Assembly: GCA_963849305.1 (NCBI GenBank)
Contig: CAWKGV010000004.1
Coordinates: 62,001 to 126,000 of the forward strand
Reading direction: 5' to 3'
Length of the DNA: 64,000 nucleotides
DNA from: CAWKGV01 sp963849305
GTDB lineage: Bacteria; Pseudomonadota; Alphaproteobacteria; Acetobacterales; Acetobacteraceae
Each line of letters begins with the position of its first letter. Within the stretch, counting starts at the first letter, position 1. Of this stretch, positions 33,589 to 43,278 are shown in pieces. Made by a program: the position numbers and the translations under genes. The notes beneath the pieces were generated by a model, which did no database searches, was not told where the DNA came from, and worked only from the letters and a program-made list of their open reading frames with translations.

Positions 33589-34831
33589 CTTCGGCCGCAT
33601 CGCCGTCATCGGGCTCGGCTATATCGGGCTGCCCACGGCCGCCGTGTTCGCCGAGAACGGCGTGGAGGTGGTGGGCATGGACGTGAACCCCCGCGTGGTC
33701 GAGACGATCAACGCCGGGCGGCCGCATTTCGGGGAGCCGAACCTGGATGCGCTGGTCCGGCGCGCGGTCGAGGCGCGCAAGCTGCGGGCTGGGCTGGAGA
33801 TCGAGCCGGCAGACGCCTTCATCATCGCCGTCCCCACGCCGCTGCGCGGCCACGGCGAGCGCGCGACACCGGATGTCTCGTTTATCGAGGATGCCGCCCG
33901 GACGGTGGCCCCGGTGCTGGCTCGGGGCAACCTCGTGATCCTGGAATCGACCTCCCCGGTCGGCACCACTGAACGGACAGCGGCGATGCTGGCCGAGCTG
34001 CGCCCCGACCTGTCGTTTCCGCCGCAAAAGGGCGAGATGGCCGATGTGCAGGTGGCGCACTGCCCGGAGCGGGTGCTGCCCGGCCGCATTCTTGAGGAAG
34101 TGGTGAACAACCCGCGCGTGATCGGCGGCATGACGCGCAAATGCGCCCAGCGGGCGTTGAGCCTTTACAAGATCGTGGTGCGCGGGGAGTGCCGGGTGAC
34201 CAACGCCCGCACCGCCGAACTGGCCAAGTTGACCGAGAACGCGTATCGCGATGTGAACATCGCGCTGGCCAACGAGCTGTCGTTCATCTGTGACCGGCTC
34301 AAGATCAATGTTTGGGACTTGATCGCGATGGCTAACCTGCACCCGCGGGTCAATATCCTGAGCCCCGGCCCCGGCGTGGGCGGGCACTGCATCGCGGTCG
34401 ATCCCTGGTTCATCGTCGCCACCAACCCCGATGAGGCGAAGCTGATCCGCACCGCGCGGCTGATCAATGACGCCAAGCCCGATTTCGTGGTGGCCAAGGT
34501 GCGCGAGCGGGCGGCGGCGCTAAAGCAGCCGGTGATCGCCTGTCTCGGGCTGTCGTACAAAAAAGACGTGGACGATTTGCGCGAGAGCCCGGCGGTGGAG
34601 ATCGTGCGCAAGCTCGCCGACGAGCGGCTGGGCGAGCTGCTGGTGGTGGAGCCACATGTCAGTCGGCTGCCGCCGGAGCTGACCGATCTGGGCCTTGAGC
34701 TGCACGATTTCGATGATGCGATCGACCGGGCCAATCTGGTGCTGTTGCTGGTCGATCACATGGGCTTCCTGCAAGTGGACCGCGACGTGCTCAAGGACAA
34801 GTTCGTGATCGATACGCGCGGCGCCTGGTAG
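33581..34831 (+). CDS. wecC: UDP-N-acetyl-D-mannosamine dehydrogenase
   Basis: A 416-residue nucleotide-sugar dehydrogenase. It has the NAD motif VIGLGYIGLPTAAVFAENG, FIIAVPTPLRG, ESTSPVGTTERTAAML, AHCPERVLPGR, KLTENAYRDVNIALANEL and the catalytic Cys in PGVGGHCIAVDPWF. It oxidises UDP-ManNAc to UDP-ManNAcA. It overlaps wecB, so the two steps are coupled and supply an acidic sugar for a surface glycan. Confidence 0.93.
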   Translation: MDSFGRIAVIGLGYIGLPTAAVFAENGVEVVGMDVNPRVVETINAGRPHFGEPNLDALVRRAVEARKLRAGLEIEPADAFIIAVPTPLRGHGERATPDVSFIEDAARTVAPVLARGNLVILESTSPVGTTERTAAMLAELRPDLSFPPQKGEMADVQVAHCPERVLPGRILEEVVNNPRVIGGMTRKCAQRALSLYKIVVRGECRVTNARTAELAKLTENAYRDVNIALANELSFICDRLKINVWDLIAMANLHPRVNILSPGPGVGGHCIAVDPWFIVATNPDEAKLIRTARLINDAKPDFVVAKVRERAAALKQPVIACLGLSYKKDVDDLRESPAVEIVRKLADERLGELLVVEPHVSRLPPELTDLGLELHDFDDAIDRANLVLLLVDHMGFLQVDRDVLKDKFVIDTRGAW

Positions 34832-34843
34832 GCCGGGCCCCCG

Positions 34844-36079
34844 ATGCGCATCTTGCATGTCCTCGACCATTCGCTGCCGCTGCAAAGCGGCTACGTGTTC
34901 CGCTCGCTCGGTATCCTCGCTGCGCAGCGTGGTTTCGGCTGGGAAACCGTCCAGCTTACCGGCCCACGCCACAACGAAAGCGAGGCCCCGGCGGAGATGG
35001 TGGACGGCTGGACCTTTCACCGCACGCCGCGTCCGCGGGGGCTGCTCGGGCGAGGGAAGCTGGCCCGCGCGCCACTGGCCCGCGAGGCATTGGAGATGCG
35101 CGGCCTGGCCGCGCGACTGCGCGAGCTGATTCGCGCCGAACGTCCGGACATCGTCCACGCGCACTCCCCGGTGCTGGTCGGCCAACCGGCGCTATGGGCC
35201 GCCCGAAGGGCCGGGCTGCCGCTGGTGTACGAGGTGCGTGGGCTGTGGGAGGATGCGGCGGTCGATCTTGGTCACTGCCGCGAGGGCGACCTGCGCTATC
35301 GCGCGACCCGGGCACTGGAAACCCGGCTCTTGCGCCAAGCGGACGCAGTGGTGACTTTGTGCGAAGCCATGCGACGCGAGCTGGTCGGGCGAGGCATTCC
35401 GGACAGCAAGATCGCGGTCGTGCCGAACGCGGTCGGCAGCACCGATAGCGGCCCGCCCCGGCCGAAGGATCCGGAGCTGCTGACAAGGACCGGGCTGGCG
35501 GGTCGGACCGTGCTCGGGTTCATCGGCTCGTTCTATCATTACGAAGGGCTGGACACTCTGTTGGCGGCGCTGCCGGGGATTCGTGCTCACCGGCCCGATG
35601 TCGCGGTTCTGCTAGTTGGCGGTGGGCCGATGGCGGAGCGGCTGGGCCAGCAGGCGCGCGCCGACGGATTGTCAGAAGCCGTGCATTTCGCGGGCCGGGT
35701 GCCGCATGCCGAGATCGGACGGTGGTACGACCTGATCGACTTGCTCGTCTTCCCGCGCCGGCGGATGCGGCTGACCGAACTGGTGACGCCGCTGAAGCCG
35801 GTAGAGGCGATGGCCCAAGGCCGGCTCGTCATTGCCTCCGACGTGGGCGGCCATCGCGAGCTGATCGAGGACGGAGTGACCGGCCTGCTATTTCCGGCGG
35901 ACGACGCCAGTGCCCTCGCTCGTCGGGTATTGGAGTGTGTGGCCGCGACCGAGGCGCATGGGCGGATGCGCGACGCCGCGCGTCGCTTCGTGGCGGCGGA
36001 GCGCGTCTGGACGGTGAGCGCGGGGCAGTACCGGCCGGTTTATGAGCTTGTGTCGCCGCGGATGAAGGCGGCGGCCTGA
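34844..36079 (+). CDS. Family 4 glycosyltransferase, exosortase-associated type
   Basis: A 411-residue GT-B fold enzyme. The N-terminus MRILHVLDHSLPLQSGYVFR closely resembles the PEP-CTERM/exosortase-associated glycosyltransferase group (Daro_2409 type). Donor-side motifs are FIGSFYHYEGLDTLLAALP and the E-x7-E-like ELVTPLKPVEAMAQGRLVIA. It is 12 bp after wecC and likely builds the same polysaccharide. No exosortase is in the window. Confidence 0.87.
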   Translation: MRILHVLDHSLPLQSGYVFRSLGILAAQRGFGWETVQLTGPRHNESEAPAEMVDGWTFHRTPRPRGLLGRGKLARAPLAREALEMRGLAARLRELIRAERPDIVHAHSPVLVGQPALWAARRAGLPLVYEVRGLWEDAAVDLGHCREGDLRYRATRALETRLLRQADAVVTLCEAMRRELVGRGIPDSKIAVVPNAVGSTDSGPPRPKDPELLTRTGLAGRTVLGFIGSFYHYEGLDTLLAALPGIRAHRPDVAVLLVGGGPMAERLGQQARADGLSEAVHFAGRVPHAEIGRWYDLIDLLVFPRRRMRLTELVTPLKPVEAMAQGRLVIASDVGGHRELIEDGVTGLLFPADDASALARRVLECVAATEAHGRMRDAARRFVAAERVWTVSAGQYRPVYELVSPRMKAAA

Positions 36080-36343
36080 GCTCACCCCCGCCTCGTGCCA
36101 GCGTTCGCGGCATCAAGGGCGTCTTCCTGTGCGCACCTCGACGCGGCCCCATCCGGCGCTGCGCGTTCGCCACACCGATCGGGCTGAAATCGAAGCCGCT
36201 ATACGGCGGCCCTTGCTGGACAATCTGTGTCTGCCCATCGGAACTCCTGGGCCGGAATTAGCACGCCACCGCATCCCGCCGGTGTGGAAATTGTCGCGGT
36301 CGTGGCGTAAGAGGGCCGGCAAATCAATGCGGACCAGCCCAGC

Positions 36344-37828
36344 ATGAAGACGGCGTCACTCCGAGAGCAAGTCGTGACCGGAGTGGCTTGGGCCGCGGCG
36401 ACGCGCCTGGCGGGTCAGATGCTTAACTGGGCCATGACCCTGTGGGTCATTCGCCTGCTGGACCCGACCGATTACGGCCTCATGGCGCTCACCACGGCGA
36501 TGGTCGGCTTCCTGCAAACGATGAGCTTCGCCGGTTTCGCCGACGCGCTCGTGCAGACCCGCGACCTGGACGAGCGGGCGAGGCGAGCCGCATTCGGGAT
36601 CGTGATCCTGCTGAACCTCGGCTTCGTCGTTGTCCTGTGCGCCGCCGCTGGGCCGCTGGCCAGCTTCTACCACGACCCCAGGCTGGCGCCCCTGCTGCGC
36701 GTGGCCAGCATCACGTTCGTGCTCATCGCGCTCGGGTGCATTCCTCGCGCGATGCTCGACCGGGCGCTGGCCCTCAAGGACAGTTCGCGCATCGACATGC
36801 TGGGTGGGGTGATCGGCGGGGCGGCCACGCTGGCGCTTGCCTGGCGGGGTTTGGGCGTGTGGTCGCTGCTGGCGGGCAATCTGATCGCTCAGGCGGTGAA
36901 GACGACCGGCTATCACGTCCTGGCTCCCTATGGGCGCCTGCCGCTGTTCTCGCTCCGGGGTTACGGCCATTTGCTGCGGTTCGGCGGGTACCGCACCGCG
37001 GAACTGTTGCTTTGGTACGCCACGACCCAGGTGGATGTGGTCCTCACCGGCCGGTTGCTGGGCAGCTCGGGGCTCGGCATCTACTCCGTGGCGCGCACCG
37101 TCGCCATGCTGCCGGCGAGCAAGCTGGCGCTTGTGGTGCGGCCGGTGGGCCTGCCGGCCTTCGCCCAGCTTCAGGGCGATAGCGCCCAGGCGATTTTCTG
37201 TCTCACCAAATCAATGCGGCTGATCTCGTTCCTGGCGTTCCCGGTGTTCCTCGGCATGGCCGCCGCGGCCCCGGCCATCGTGCAGGCGGTGCTAGGCCCG
37301 ACATGGACCGCGGTGAGCACCCCGCTCGCCATCCTGGCGCTTAGCGCTGCGCTGCGGCCGGCCGGGATGCTGATCGCGCCGTTCCTGCTCAGCCTGGGAC
37401 GAGTCCGGGCGAGCCTTGCTAACACCGCGCTCGGTCTCGTGCTGTTCACCGTCGCCTATGCGGTTGGCAGCCGTTGGGGCGTGCGCGGGGTCTGCATCGG
37501 CGCCGCAGTCGCGTACCCGGTTCAGTTCCTGGTGTTCATGCATCAGGTCTCGGCAGTGCGCGGCAATGCCCTCCGCCTGCTTTTGGCCCCGCTGGTTCGC
37601 CCCTTGCTCTGCGCCGCCATCATGGGGGCGGTAATTATCGCGGTCGGTTGGGGCATTGAGAGCCGGATGGCCCCACAAATCGCGCTTGCGACGCTCGTAG
37701 GCGCCGGAATGGTCTCGTATGCGTTGGCCGCCGCGCTGTTCTGCCGTCAATTGATCGAGGAGCTTGCCTCCATGATCGGACTCCGCTGGCCACTGCCGCG
37801 CGGCATCAGCCCGGGTACGGCAGGTTAG
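36344..37828 (+). CDS. Polysaccharide flippase, MOP superfamily (Wzx/WzxC-like)
   Basis: A 494-residue integral membrane protein with about 12-14 hydrophobic segments. It opens with GVAWAAATRLAGQMLNWAMT, and LLDPTDYGLMALTTAMVGFL is the family's signature start. It probably moves lipid-linked oligosaccharide units across the inner membrane. It lies 264 bp after the glycosyltransferase; that gap has no supported gene. It completes a wecB-wecC-GT-flippase block. Confidence 0.87.
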   Translation: MKTASLREQVVTGVAWAAATRLAGQMLNWAMTLWVIRLLDPTDYGLMALTTAMVGFLQTMSFAGFADALVQTRDLDERARRAAFGIVILLNLGFVVVLCAAAGPLASFYHDPRLAPLLRVASITFVLIALGCIPRAMLDRALALKDSSRIDMLGGVIGGAATLALAWRGLGVWSLLAGNLIAQAVKTTGYHVLAPYGRLPLFSLRGYGHLLRFGGYRTAELLLWYATTQVDVVLTGRLLGSSGLGIYSVARTVAMLPASKLALVVRPVGLPAFAQLQGDSAQAIFCLTKSMRLISFLAFPVFLGMAAAAPAIVQAVLGPTWTAVSTPLAILALSAALRPAGMLIAPFLLSLGRVRASLANTALGLVLFTVAYAVGSRWGVRGVCIGAAVAYPVQFLVFMHQVSAVRGNALRLLLAPLVRPLLCAAIMGAVIIAVGWGIESRMAPQIALATLVGAGMVSYALAAALFCRQLIEELASMIGLRWPLPRGISPGTAG

Positions 37829-37939
37829 GGCGTTTTCGTTCTGAGTTTAAGCACCACCGCTATCACCGCGTCTTGCCGCCCCGGCCTGCGACCCGGGCAT
37901 CCAACGCGGCGTCCGTGCTGGAGCAACCTGCGGGGCTGG

Positions 37940-39121
37940 TCACGGTGCGGCTTTGGGTAGGTAGATGGTCGCCGTGGTCCCCTGGCCGGGCTCGCTGGCC
38001 AACGTGACATGGCCGCGCGATTGCTTGACGAACCCGAAGACTTGGCTGAGGCCGAGTCCGCTCCCTTGGCCCACCGGCTTGGTAGTGAAGAAGGGTTCAA
38101 AGGCGGCATCGCGCACAGAAGCCGGCATCCCGATGCCCGTGTCGACCACCGCGATACGCACGTACTCGCCGGGTTCGATCTCGCCCTCGCCGGCGCCCAC
38201 AAGCTCTGAACCCGGCACGTTGGCTGTCTGGATCGTCAGCCGGCCGCCCTCCGGCATGGCGTCCCTCGCGTTGATCGCCAGGTTGAGCAGCGCCGTTTCG
38301 AGTTGGTTCGGATCGGCCTCTACTGGCCAGATCCTTTCAGCGAGTATCAGCTCCAAGTCCGCGGAGGTGCCGATCGTGCCACGCAGAAGCGCGGACATCC
38401 CGGTGATGCGCTCGTTTGGGTCGAACATTACTGGTTGCAAGGTTTGTCGCCTTGAGAACGCGAGCAGCTGATGCGTGAGCGTGGCGCCCCGCGCGGCGCC
38501 GTTCAACGCTCGGTCCACGTAGCGGCGGCGTGGGTCGTCATCGGGGATGCGTGCCTCTAGCGCCTCGAGATTGCCCTGCACCACCATCAGCAAATTGTTG
38601 AAATCATGAGCGAGGCCTCCGGTGAGCTGGCCCACCGCCTCCATTTTCTGCGATTGACGCAGCATCGCCTCGGTGCGCAGCCGCTCGGCGGTTTCCCGCT
38701 TCAGCGCGGCAACGGCGCCATCCCGTTGCTCGATCTGTTCCCTCAGACGGGCATTGGCTGCCCGCAGCGACATCGCTTCTGGAACGAGCGGCCAGAGGCC
38801 GATCGCGGTCAGCACCGAGGTCAATGCCGTAATCGCCTTGAACGTGGCTTGGACCCAGTAGAGAGGCCGCCAGAGCACAATGATGTCGAACAGATGAGTG
38901 GTTCCGCAGGCCATTATGAAGACCGCGAAGGCCCACGGAACCCTGCCGACGGCCACTTCGCGTCGGCGTGCCAGGAAGACCGCGAGCGCGACCGGTAGCG
39001 AATAGTAGGATGCGGCGATCAGCCCGTCCGAGGCAACGTGCAAACCCAGAAGCTCAGGCGTCCAAGAAACATCCTGCGGGGCCAGGCCCGCCGACGCGAC
39101 CAGGCCCGACAGCGCGGCCAT
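37940..39121 (-). CDS. Histidine kinase with an ethylene-receptor-like membrane sensor domain
   Basis: 393 residues. Residues 28-118 form three membrane helices like plant ETR1. Asp32, Tyr39, Pro43, Ile69, Cys72 and His76 match ETR1 Asp25, Tyr32, Pro36, Ile62, Cys65 and His69 at a constant offset of +7; Cys and His are the copper(I) ligands that bind ethylene. A coiled stretch follows, then the H-box GGLAHDFNNLL (His172), the N-box NLAINARDAMP, and ATP-lid motifs VDTGIGMP and GSGLGLSQVFGF. It probably phosphorylates the receiver protein encoded just upstream at 39165. The ligand is inferred from residue conservation only. Confidence 0.88.
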   Translation of the reverse strand: MAALSGLVASAGLAPQDVSWTPELLGLHVASDGLIAASYYSLPVALAVFLARRREVAVGRVPWAFAVFIMACGTTHLFDIIVLWRPLYWVQATFKAITALTSVLTAIGLWPLVPEAMSLRAANARLREQIEQRDGAVAALKRETAERLRTEAMLRQSQKMEAVGQLTGGLAHDFNNLLMVVQGNLEALEARIPDDDPRRRYVDRALNGAARGATLTHQLLAFSRRQTLQPVMFDPNERITGMSALLRGTIGTSADLELILAERIWPVEADPNQLETALLNLAINARDAMPEGGRLTIQTANVPGSELVGAGEGEIEPGEYVRIAVVDTGIGMPASVRDAAFEPFFTTKPVGQGSGLGLSQVFGFVKQSRGHVTLASEPGQGTTATIYLPKAAP

Positions 39122-39164
39122 CGCTCACTCCCAAAATTGTGAGGTCCGGCTACCGCAGCAAGGT

Positions 39165-39551
39165 TCACAAGGCAAGCTCGGAACGAACGGCGTCTTCTAA
39201 CTCCCTCATCCGAAAGGGCTTTCTAAGGATCCGCCGCCCGACCTGCTGGGAGACGAAGAAGCCGGAGATCAGAATCACCTTGAGGTCGTCGCGCTCGCGT
39301 GTCGCCCTCTCGGCTAATTCTATGCCAGAAAGATCTGGCATCCGAACGTCAGTGATCACCAGATCGACGTCAGGGCGGTTGGCCAGTAGCCGCAGTGCTT
39401 CCATGCCGCCACTGGCCTGCAACACGCGATGACCGAAATCGGCCAGGAACTCGGCCACGATCTCTCTTACTTCGAGGTCGTCATCGACGATCAAGATGGT
39501 CGCGGTCGCGGTTGCAGGCTCGGTCATCTCGGCTTTACTTTTGGCCAGCAT
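39165..39551 (-). CDS. Single-domain response regulator
   Basis: A 128-residue receiver domain only: ILIVDDDLEVREIVAEFLAD (acidic pocket), VITDVRMPDLSGIELAE (phospho-accepting Asp) and RRILRKPFRMREL (Lys-Pro). There is no output domain. It is 43 bp upstream of the ethylene-receptor-like kinase in the same direction, so both are one transcript and likely partners. It may pass phosphate on or act by protein contact. Confidence 0.9.
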   Translation of the reverse strand: MLAKSKAEMTEPATATATILIVDDDLEVREIVAEFLADFGHRVLQASGGMEALRLLANRPDVDLVITDVRMPDLSGIELAERATRERDDLKVILISGFFVSQQVGRRILRKPFRMRELEDAVRSELAL

Positions 39552-40037
39552 GGCAAACCACTCCCAAGCATGAGGGAGACTTCCCAGAAATCAGGAGCGC
39601 ACCACGGCCCGGTCGGCGCCGGACTGCAATTCGTTTACCAAATTAATCCGCTTTCGAGGTGATGAAAATAATACTGATGCCGTTACTACTTTGCGCACCC
39701 CTCACAAATTTGCGTTCCCGCGCGAGATAGCACTGCTCGACGGTTGATTCGGGCGCTGCCAGCGCGCGGCGCTGGTTGCCATGCAACCAGCATACGGGCT
39801 TGCTGTTTGAAATCCAAGTCCCCGCATTGCGGTTCAGTCACAAACATCGCAGCCGGCAAGCATCGATCTAATTAACGCAAATAGCAGAACTTATTCACGC
39901 CTATATCGCGATATAGCTTGGGGTCCGTATCGCTGGCTGCACACCGGCTAATTCGATTAACCGATGTCCAACAGCAGGACGGATTCCCGTCTGATGGCAC
40001 TCAGCTGAATATACACTGGGGCGTGGATCGTCCGAAT
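39552..40037. other. Intergenic region, lower GC, two inverted repeats
   Basis: 486 bp without a supported gene between two minus-strand genes, locally AT-richer than its surroundings (taattaacgcaaatagcag near 39870). It holds a GCTGGTTG-CCATG-CAACCAGC hairpin at 39771-39791 and a 16-bp palindrome at 39901-39916. It probably contains the promoter of the response regulator-kinase pair. Confidence 0.5.
39901..39916. promoter_or_regulatory. 16-bp perfect palindrome
   Basis: CTATATCGCGATATAG is a perfect inverted repeat in the gap upstream of the response-regulator gene and downstream of hpnL. It is a candidate binding site for a dimeric regulator. Confidence 0.4.
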
Positions 40038-41012
40038 TCAGCCAGTCGCCGCACGCAGACGGCGGAATTCCAAGAGCTGCCAAACCAGCAGTATGGGAAT
40101 CCCGACCACCACGTCCCGGGCTCGGCGGATCAGCGAGACGGCTAGCGACATCTCGGCCGGTACGCCGAAGATCGCGCCAAGCCCGGCATAGCTCGCCTCC
40201 TGAATCCCGGCGTTGATCGGGACCATGAAGGCCAGGGCCGCGATCGCGCTCAGCAGCGCCTCGATTGCAAGCGCGGCGTCAACGTCGATCCGCACCCCTA
40301 GCACGCGGAAGGCGATCCAGTCGGCGAAACCGCTCCCGAGCCAGCCCAGCAAATGCAGCGCGAACCCCGCGGCCAGCCGTCCGGTACGTCGATAGATGGC
40401 GGTCATCTCGCCGTGAAGGCGTTGCAGGCGCTGGTGCGCTTCGTGTGTCCAGCGCCCGGCGATGCGCTCCGCGATGCGCGCGAACAAAGGCCCCGCGCCG
40501 CGCTGCACCCAGATGAAGACGATGCCGGCAAGGAGGGCGAGACCGAGCCCCACCTCAACCGGGACCGCGACCTTGTCGGCCTTGGGCACGCGAACCAGCA
40601 GAATGGATAGCCCGATCGCCACGAAGGTTAGCTCCGAGAGGAACTCTGCCGTCACGTCCACGATGGTCGTGGCAGCGGCTAGCGGCCATGGCAGCTCGTG
40701 CAGCATCAGCGCGCGGGCGCCGAAGAGGAAACCGCCTACCTGAGAGAACGGGAGGCAATTGCTGGAGGCGTCGCGCACCATCCGACCCCAAATGAACAGC
40801 AGCGGCCGGCGGACACCTCGCGCCCGCGCGAGCTGGTCCCAGGCGAGCCCAAGTGGCTGGAAAAGCAGGAGTTGCCAAACGCAGATGAGGGCAAAGCCGC
40901 CCCAGCCGGCCGACAGCACGGCTCCCACAATCTGCCTGAAGCCAAACGAACCGACGAGCAGCGTGCCCAGGGTCAGGCCTAACAGGGCCAGCGCGATCGA
41001 AAGCTTCTTCAA
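40038..41012 (-). CDS. hpnL: Hopanoid-associated membrane protein HpnL (flippase-like, LPG synthase TM domain family)
   Basis: A 324-residue protein with about eight membrane segments. It has the family text SNCLPFSQVGGFLFGARALML and PINAGIQEASYAGLGAIFG typical of the lysylphosphatidylglycerol synthetase/UPF0104 transmembrane family and of HpnL. It is divergent from hpnA, which supports the hopanoid assignment. It is possibly involved in moving hopanoids or other lipids; the biochemical role is not established. Confidence 0.82.
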   Translation of the reverse strand: MKKLSIALALLGLTLGTLLVGSFGFRQIVGAVLSAGWGGFALICVWQLLLFQPLGLAWDQLARARGVRRPLLFIWGRMVRDASSNCLPFSQVGGFLFGARALMLHELPWPLAAATTIVDVTAEFLSELTFVAIGLSILLVRVPKADKVAVPVEVGLGLALLAGIVFIWVQRGAGPLFARIAERIAGRWTHEAHQRLQRLHGEMTAIYRRTGRLAAGFALHLLGWLGSGFADWIAFRVLGVRIDVDAALAIEALLSAIAALAFMVPINAGIQEASYAGLGAIFGVPAEMSLAVSLIRRARDVVVGIPILLVWQLLEFRRLRAATG

Positions 41013-41167
41013 CTGTTCGCGAACCTTTGGCGCCGGATAGAGCCTGCGCCCTCGGCTCTACACCAGGTGCCGGCGGGGCGGCTATACACGGCCGGCTGTC
41101 CGGCCCGAGCGATTCGACTGGCCAGATGCCGTTGGCGCGGCTGGACGAATGATGGGGAGTTTTCGCC

Positions 41168-42169
41168 ATGGCACCGCTCGGGCCGACATTGCTGACCGGC
41201 GCGACCGGGTTCGTGGGTTCGGCGGTCGCCCGCGCGCTGGAGGCGAGCGGCCATCAGCTCCGTGTCCTTGTCCGGCCCACGAGTGACCGCCGCAACCTGA
41301 CGGGGCTCGCCGCCGAGCCGGTCGTGGGCGACCTCACCGACGCTGCTTCGCTGGCGGGCGCCGCTTCGGGCTGCCGTTATGTGTTCCATGTCGCGGCGGA
41401 TTACCGGATCTGGGTACCGCGACCGGACGCGATGCTGCGGGCGAACGTTGATGGCACGGTCGCGCTGATGCGCGCGGCCCAGGCGGCCGGAGCCGAGCGG
41501 ATCGTCTATTGCAGCTCGGTCGCTGCGTTGGGCCTGACGGCTGACGGCACGCCCGCCGATGAGGCGACGCCCGTCAGCGAAGCCGACATGGTAGGTCCGT
41601 ACAAAAGGTCCAAATACCTGGCCGAGCAGGCCGTGCTCGACCTGACGCGCCAGGGGTTGCCGACGGTGATCGTCAATCCCTCCGCGCCGGTCGGGCCGCG
41701 CGACATTCGCCCGACGCCGACCGGGCGGATGATCCTGGACGCCGCCGCCGGACGGATGCCGGCCTATATCGACGCCGGGCTGAACATCGTTCACGTGGAC
41801 GATGTCGCCCAAGGACACCTGCTCGCGTTTGAGCGCGGCCGGGTCGGCGAACGCTACATTCTGGGAGGCGAGAACCTGCTGCTGCGCGACCTGCTCGCGC
41901 TGGTCGCGCAAGCGGCGGGACGGAAGCCGCCGCAGCTCCGGCTCACCCCGGAACTGGTCTGGCCGGTCGCCGTGGCTATGGAGGCGGTCGCCCGCATCCT
42001 GCCGATCGAACCGCCGGTCACGCGCGATCATCTCCGGATGGCGCGCAAGAAGATGTTCTACTCCTCGGCCAAGGCGGTCGCGCAGCTCAGCTACCACCCG
42101 CGCCGGCCGCGGCAGGCGGTGGAGGACGCGATCGCCTGGTTCCGTGCGAACGGCAGGCTGCGCGGATGA
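41168..42169 (+). CDS. hpnA: Hopanoid-associated sugar epimerase HpnA
   Basis: A 333-residue extended SDR: TLLTGATGFVGSAVARALEA at the N-terminus, YCSSVAALGL and the catalytic Tyr-x3-Lys in YKRSKYLAEQAVL. HpnA in other bacteria acts on the hopanoid side-chain sugar (after HpnH adds adenosine). It overlaps hpnB by ATGA, starting the hpnABCD run. Confidence 0.92.
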   Translation: MAPLGPTLLTGATGFVGSAVARALEASGHQLRVLVRPTSDRRNLTGLAAEPVVGDLTDAASLAGAASGCRYVFHVAADYRIWVPRPDAMLRANVDGTVALMRAAQAAGAERIVYCSSVAALGLTADGTPADEATPVSEADMVGPYKRSKYLAEQAVLDLTRQGLPTVIVNPSAPVGPRDIRPTPTGRMILDAAAGRMPAYIDAGLNIVHVDDVAQGHLLAFERGRVGERYILGGENLLLRDLLALVAQAAGRKPPQLRLTPELVWPVAVAMEAVARILPIEPPVTRDHLRMARKKMFYSSAKAVAQLSYHPRRPRQAVEDAIAWFRANGRLRG

Positions 42170-43278
42170 CGGTCGTCGCGTCGATCGCGCTGGTTATCTG
42201 GCTCTATTTGTCGTTCGCGCATGGCCGCTTCTGGCAGGCCGGGCCGGTCCTGTCGCCGGAGCGCCCGGAGGCCGCGCCAAGCGTGGCCGTTGTGGTCCCG
42301 GCCCGTGACGAGGCGCCGGTGATCGGGCCGGCGCTCCGCTCCCTGGTGGCACAGGATTATCCGGGCGCGTTCCGCGTGATCGTGGTCGATGACGCCAGCA
42401 GCGATGGCACTGGCGAGATCGCCCGCGGCCTTGGCGACCCGCGGCTGAGTGTGGTTATCGGCAGCGCGCGCCCGGCCGGCTGGAGCGGCAAGCTCTGGGC
42501 CGTGGCGCAAGGGCTGGCGGAGGCGGAGGGCGCGGGTCTCGTGCTGCTCACCGATGCCGACATCGAGCACGACCCGCGCCATCTCGCCGCCCTGGTCGCG
42601 CAGGCCGAGCAAGGTGGATTCGACCTGGTCTCGGAGATGGTAGCGCTGTCCTGCGCGAGCTTCGCCGAGCGGGCGTTGGTGCCGGCCTTCGTGTTCTTCT
42701 TCCAGCTTCTCTATCCGTTCGGCTGGGTGAACGACCCGTTGCGCGCCACCGCCGCGGCGGCCGGCGGAACCATGCTGATCCGAGCGCAGGCGCTCCGGCG
42801 CATCGGCGGCATCGAGGCCGTGCGCGCGGCCTTGATCGACGATGTGGCGCTGGCGGCCGCGGTCAAGCGCGGCGGGCGCATCTGGCTCGGCCACAGCGCG
42901 CTGGCGCGCTCCATTCGGCCCTATCCCCGGGCCGCCGATATCTGGCGAATGATCGCACGCACCGCTTATGTCCAGCTCCGCTTCTCCCCGGCGCTGCTGA
43001 TCGCCTGCATCCTCGGCATGGCGCTTGCCTGGGTGGTTCCCCCGCTCGCGGCGATCGCTGGACAGGGCGCGGCCCGCGTGATGGGGGCGATCGCCTGGGT
43101 CGCGCTCGCCTGGTGCTATCTCCCGACCTTGCGCCGTTTCCGGCTCTCCGCCCTCTGGGCGCCGTTCCTGCCGCTGGTTGCCCTCTTTTATATGTCAGCC
43201 ACGATCGGCTCGGCGGTGAGCCATCATCTCGGCCGCGGCGTCGCCTGGAAGGGCCGCGCCTATCAGGGCGCCGCATGA
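42166..43278 (+). CDS. hpnB: Hopanoid-associated glycosyltransferase HpnB
   Basis: A 370-residue family 2 glycosyltransferase. After an N-terminal membrane helix it shows VAVVVPARDEAPVIGPALRS, VVDDASSDGTGEIA (DxD-like nucleotide-sugar site) and LLTDADIEHDPRHLA. Three C-terminal membrane segments follow. It probably adds a sugar to the hopanoid side chain. The start overlaps hpnA and the end overlaps hpnC. Confidence 0.92.
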   Translation: MTVVASIALVIWLYLSFAHGRFWQAGPVLSPERPEAAPSVAVVVPARDEAPVIGPALRSLVAQDYPGAFRVIVVDDASSDGTGEIARGLGDPRLSVVIGSARPAGWSGKLWAVAQGLAEAEGAGLVLLTDADIEHDPRHLAALVAQAEQGGFDLVSEMVALSCASFAERALVPAFVFFFQLLYPFGWVNDPLRATAAAAGGTMLIRAQALRRIGGIEAVRAALIDDVALAAAVKRGGRIWLGHSALARSIRPYPRAADIWRMIARTAYVQLRFSPALLIACILGMALAWVVPPLAAIAGQGAARVMGAIAWVALAWCYLPTLRRFRLSALWAPFLPLVALFYMSATIGSAVSHHLGRGVAWKGRAYQGAA

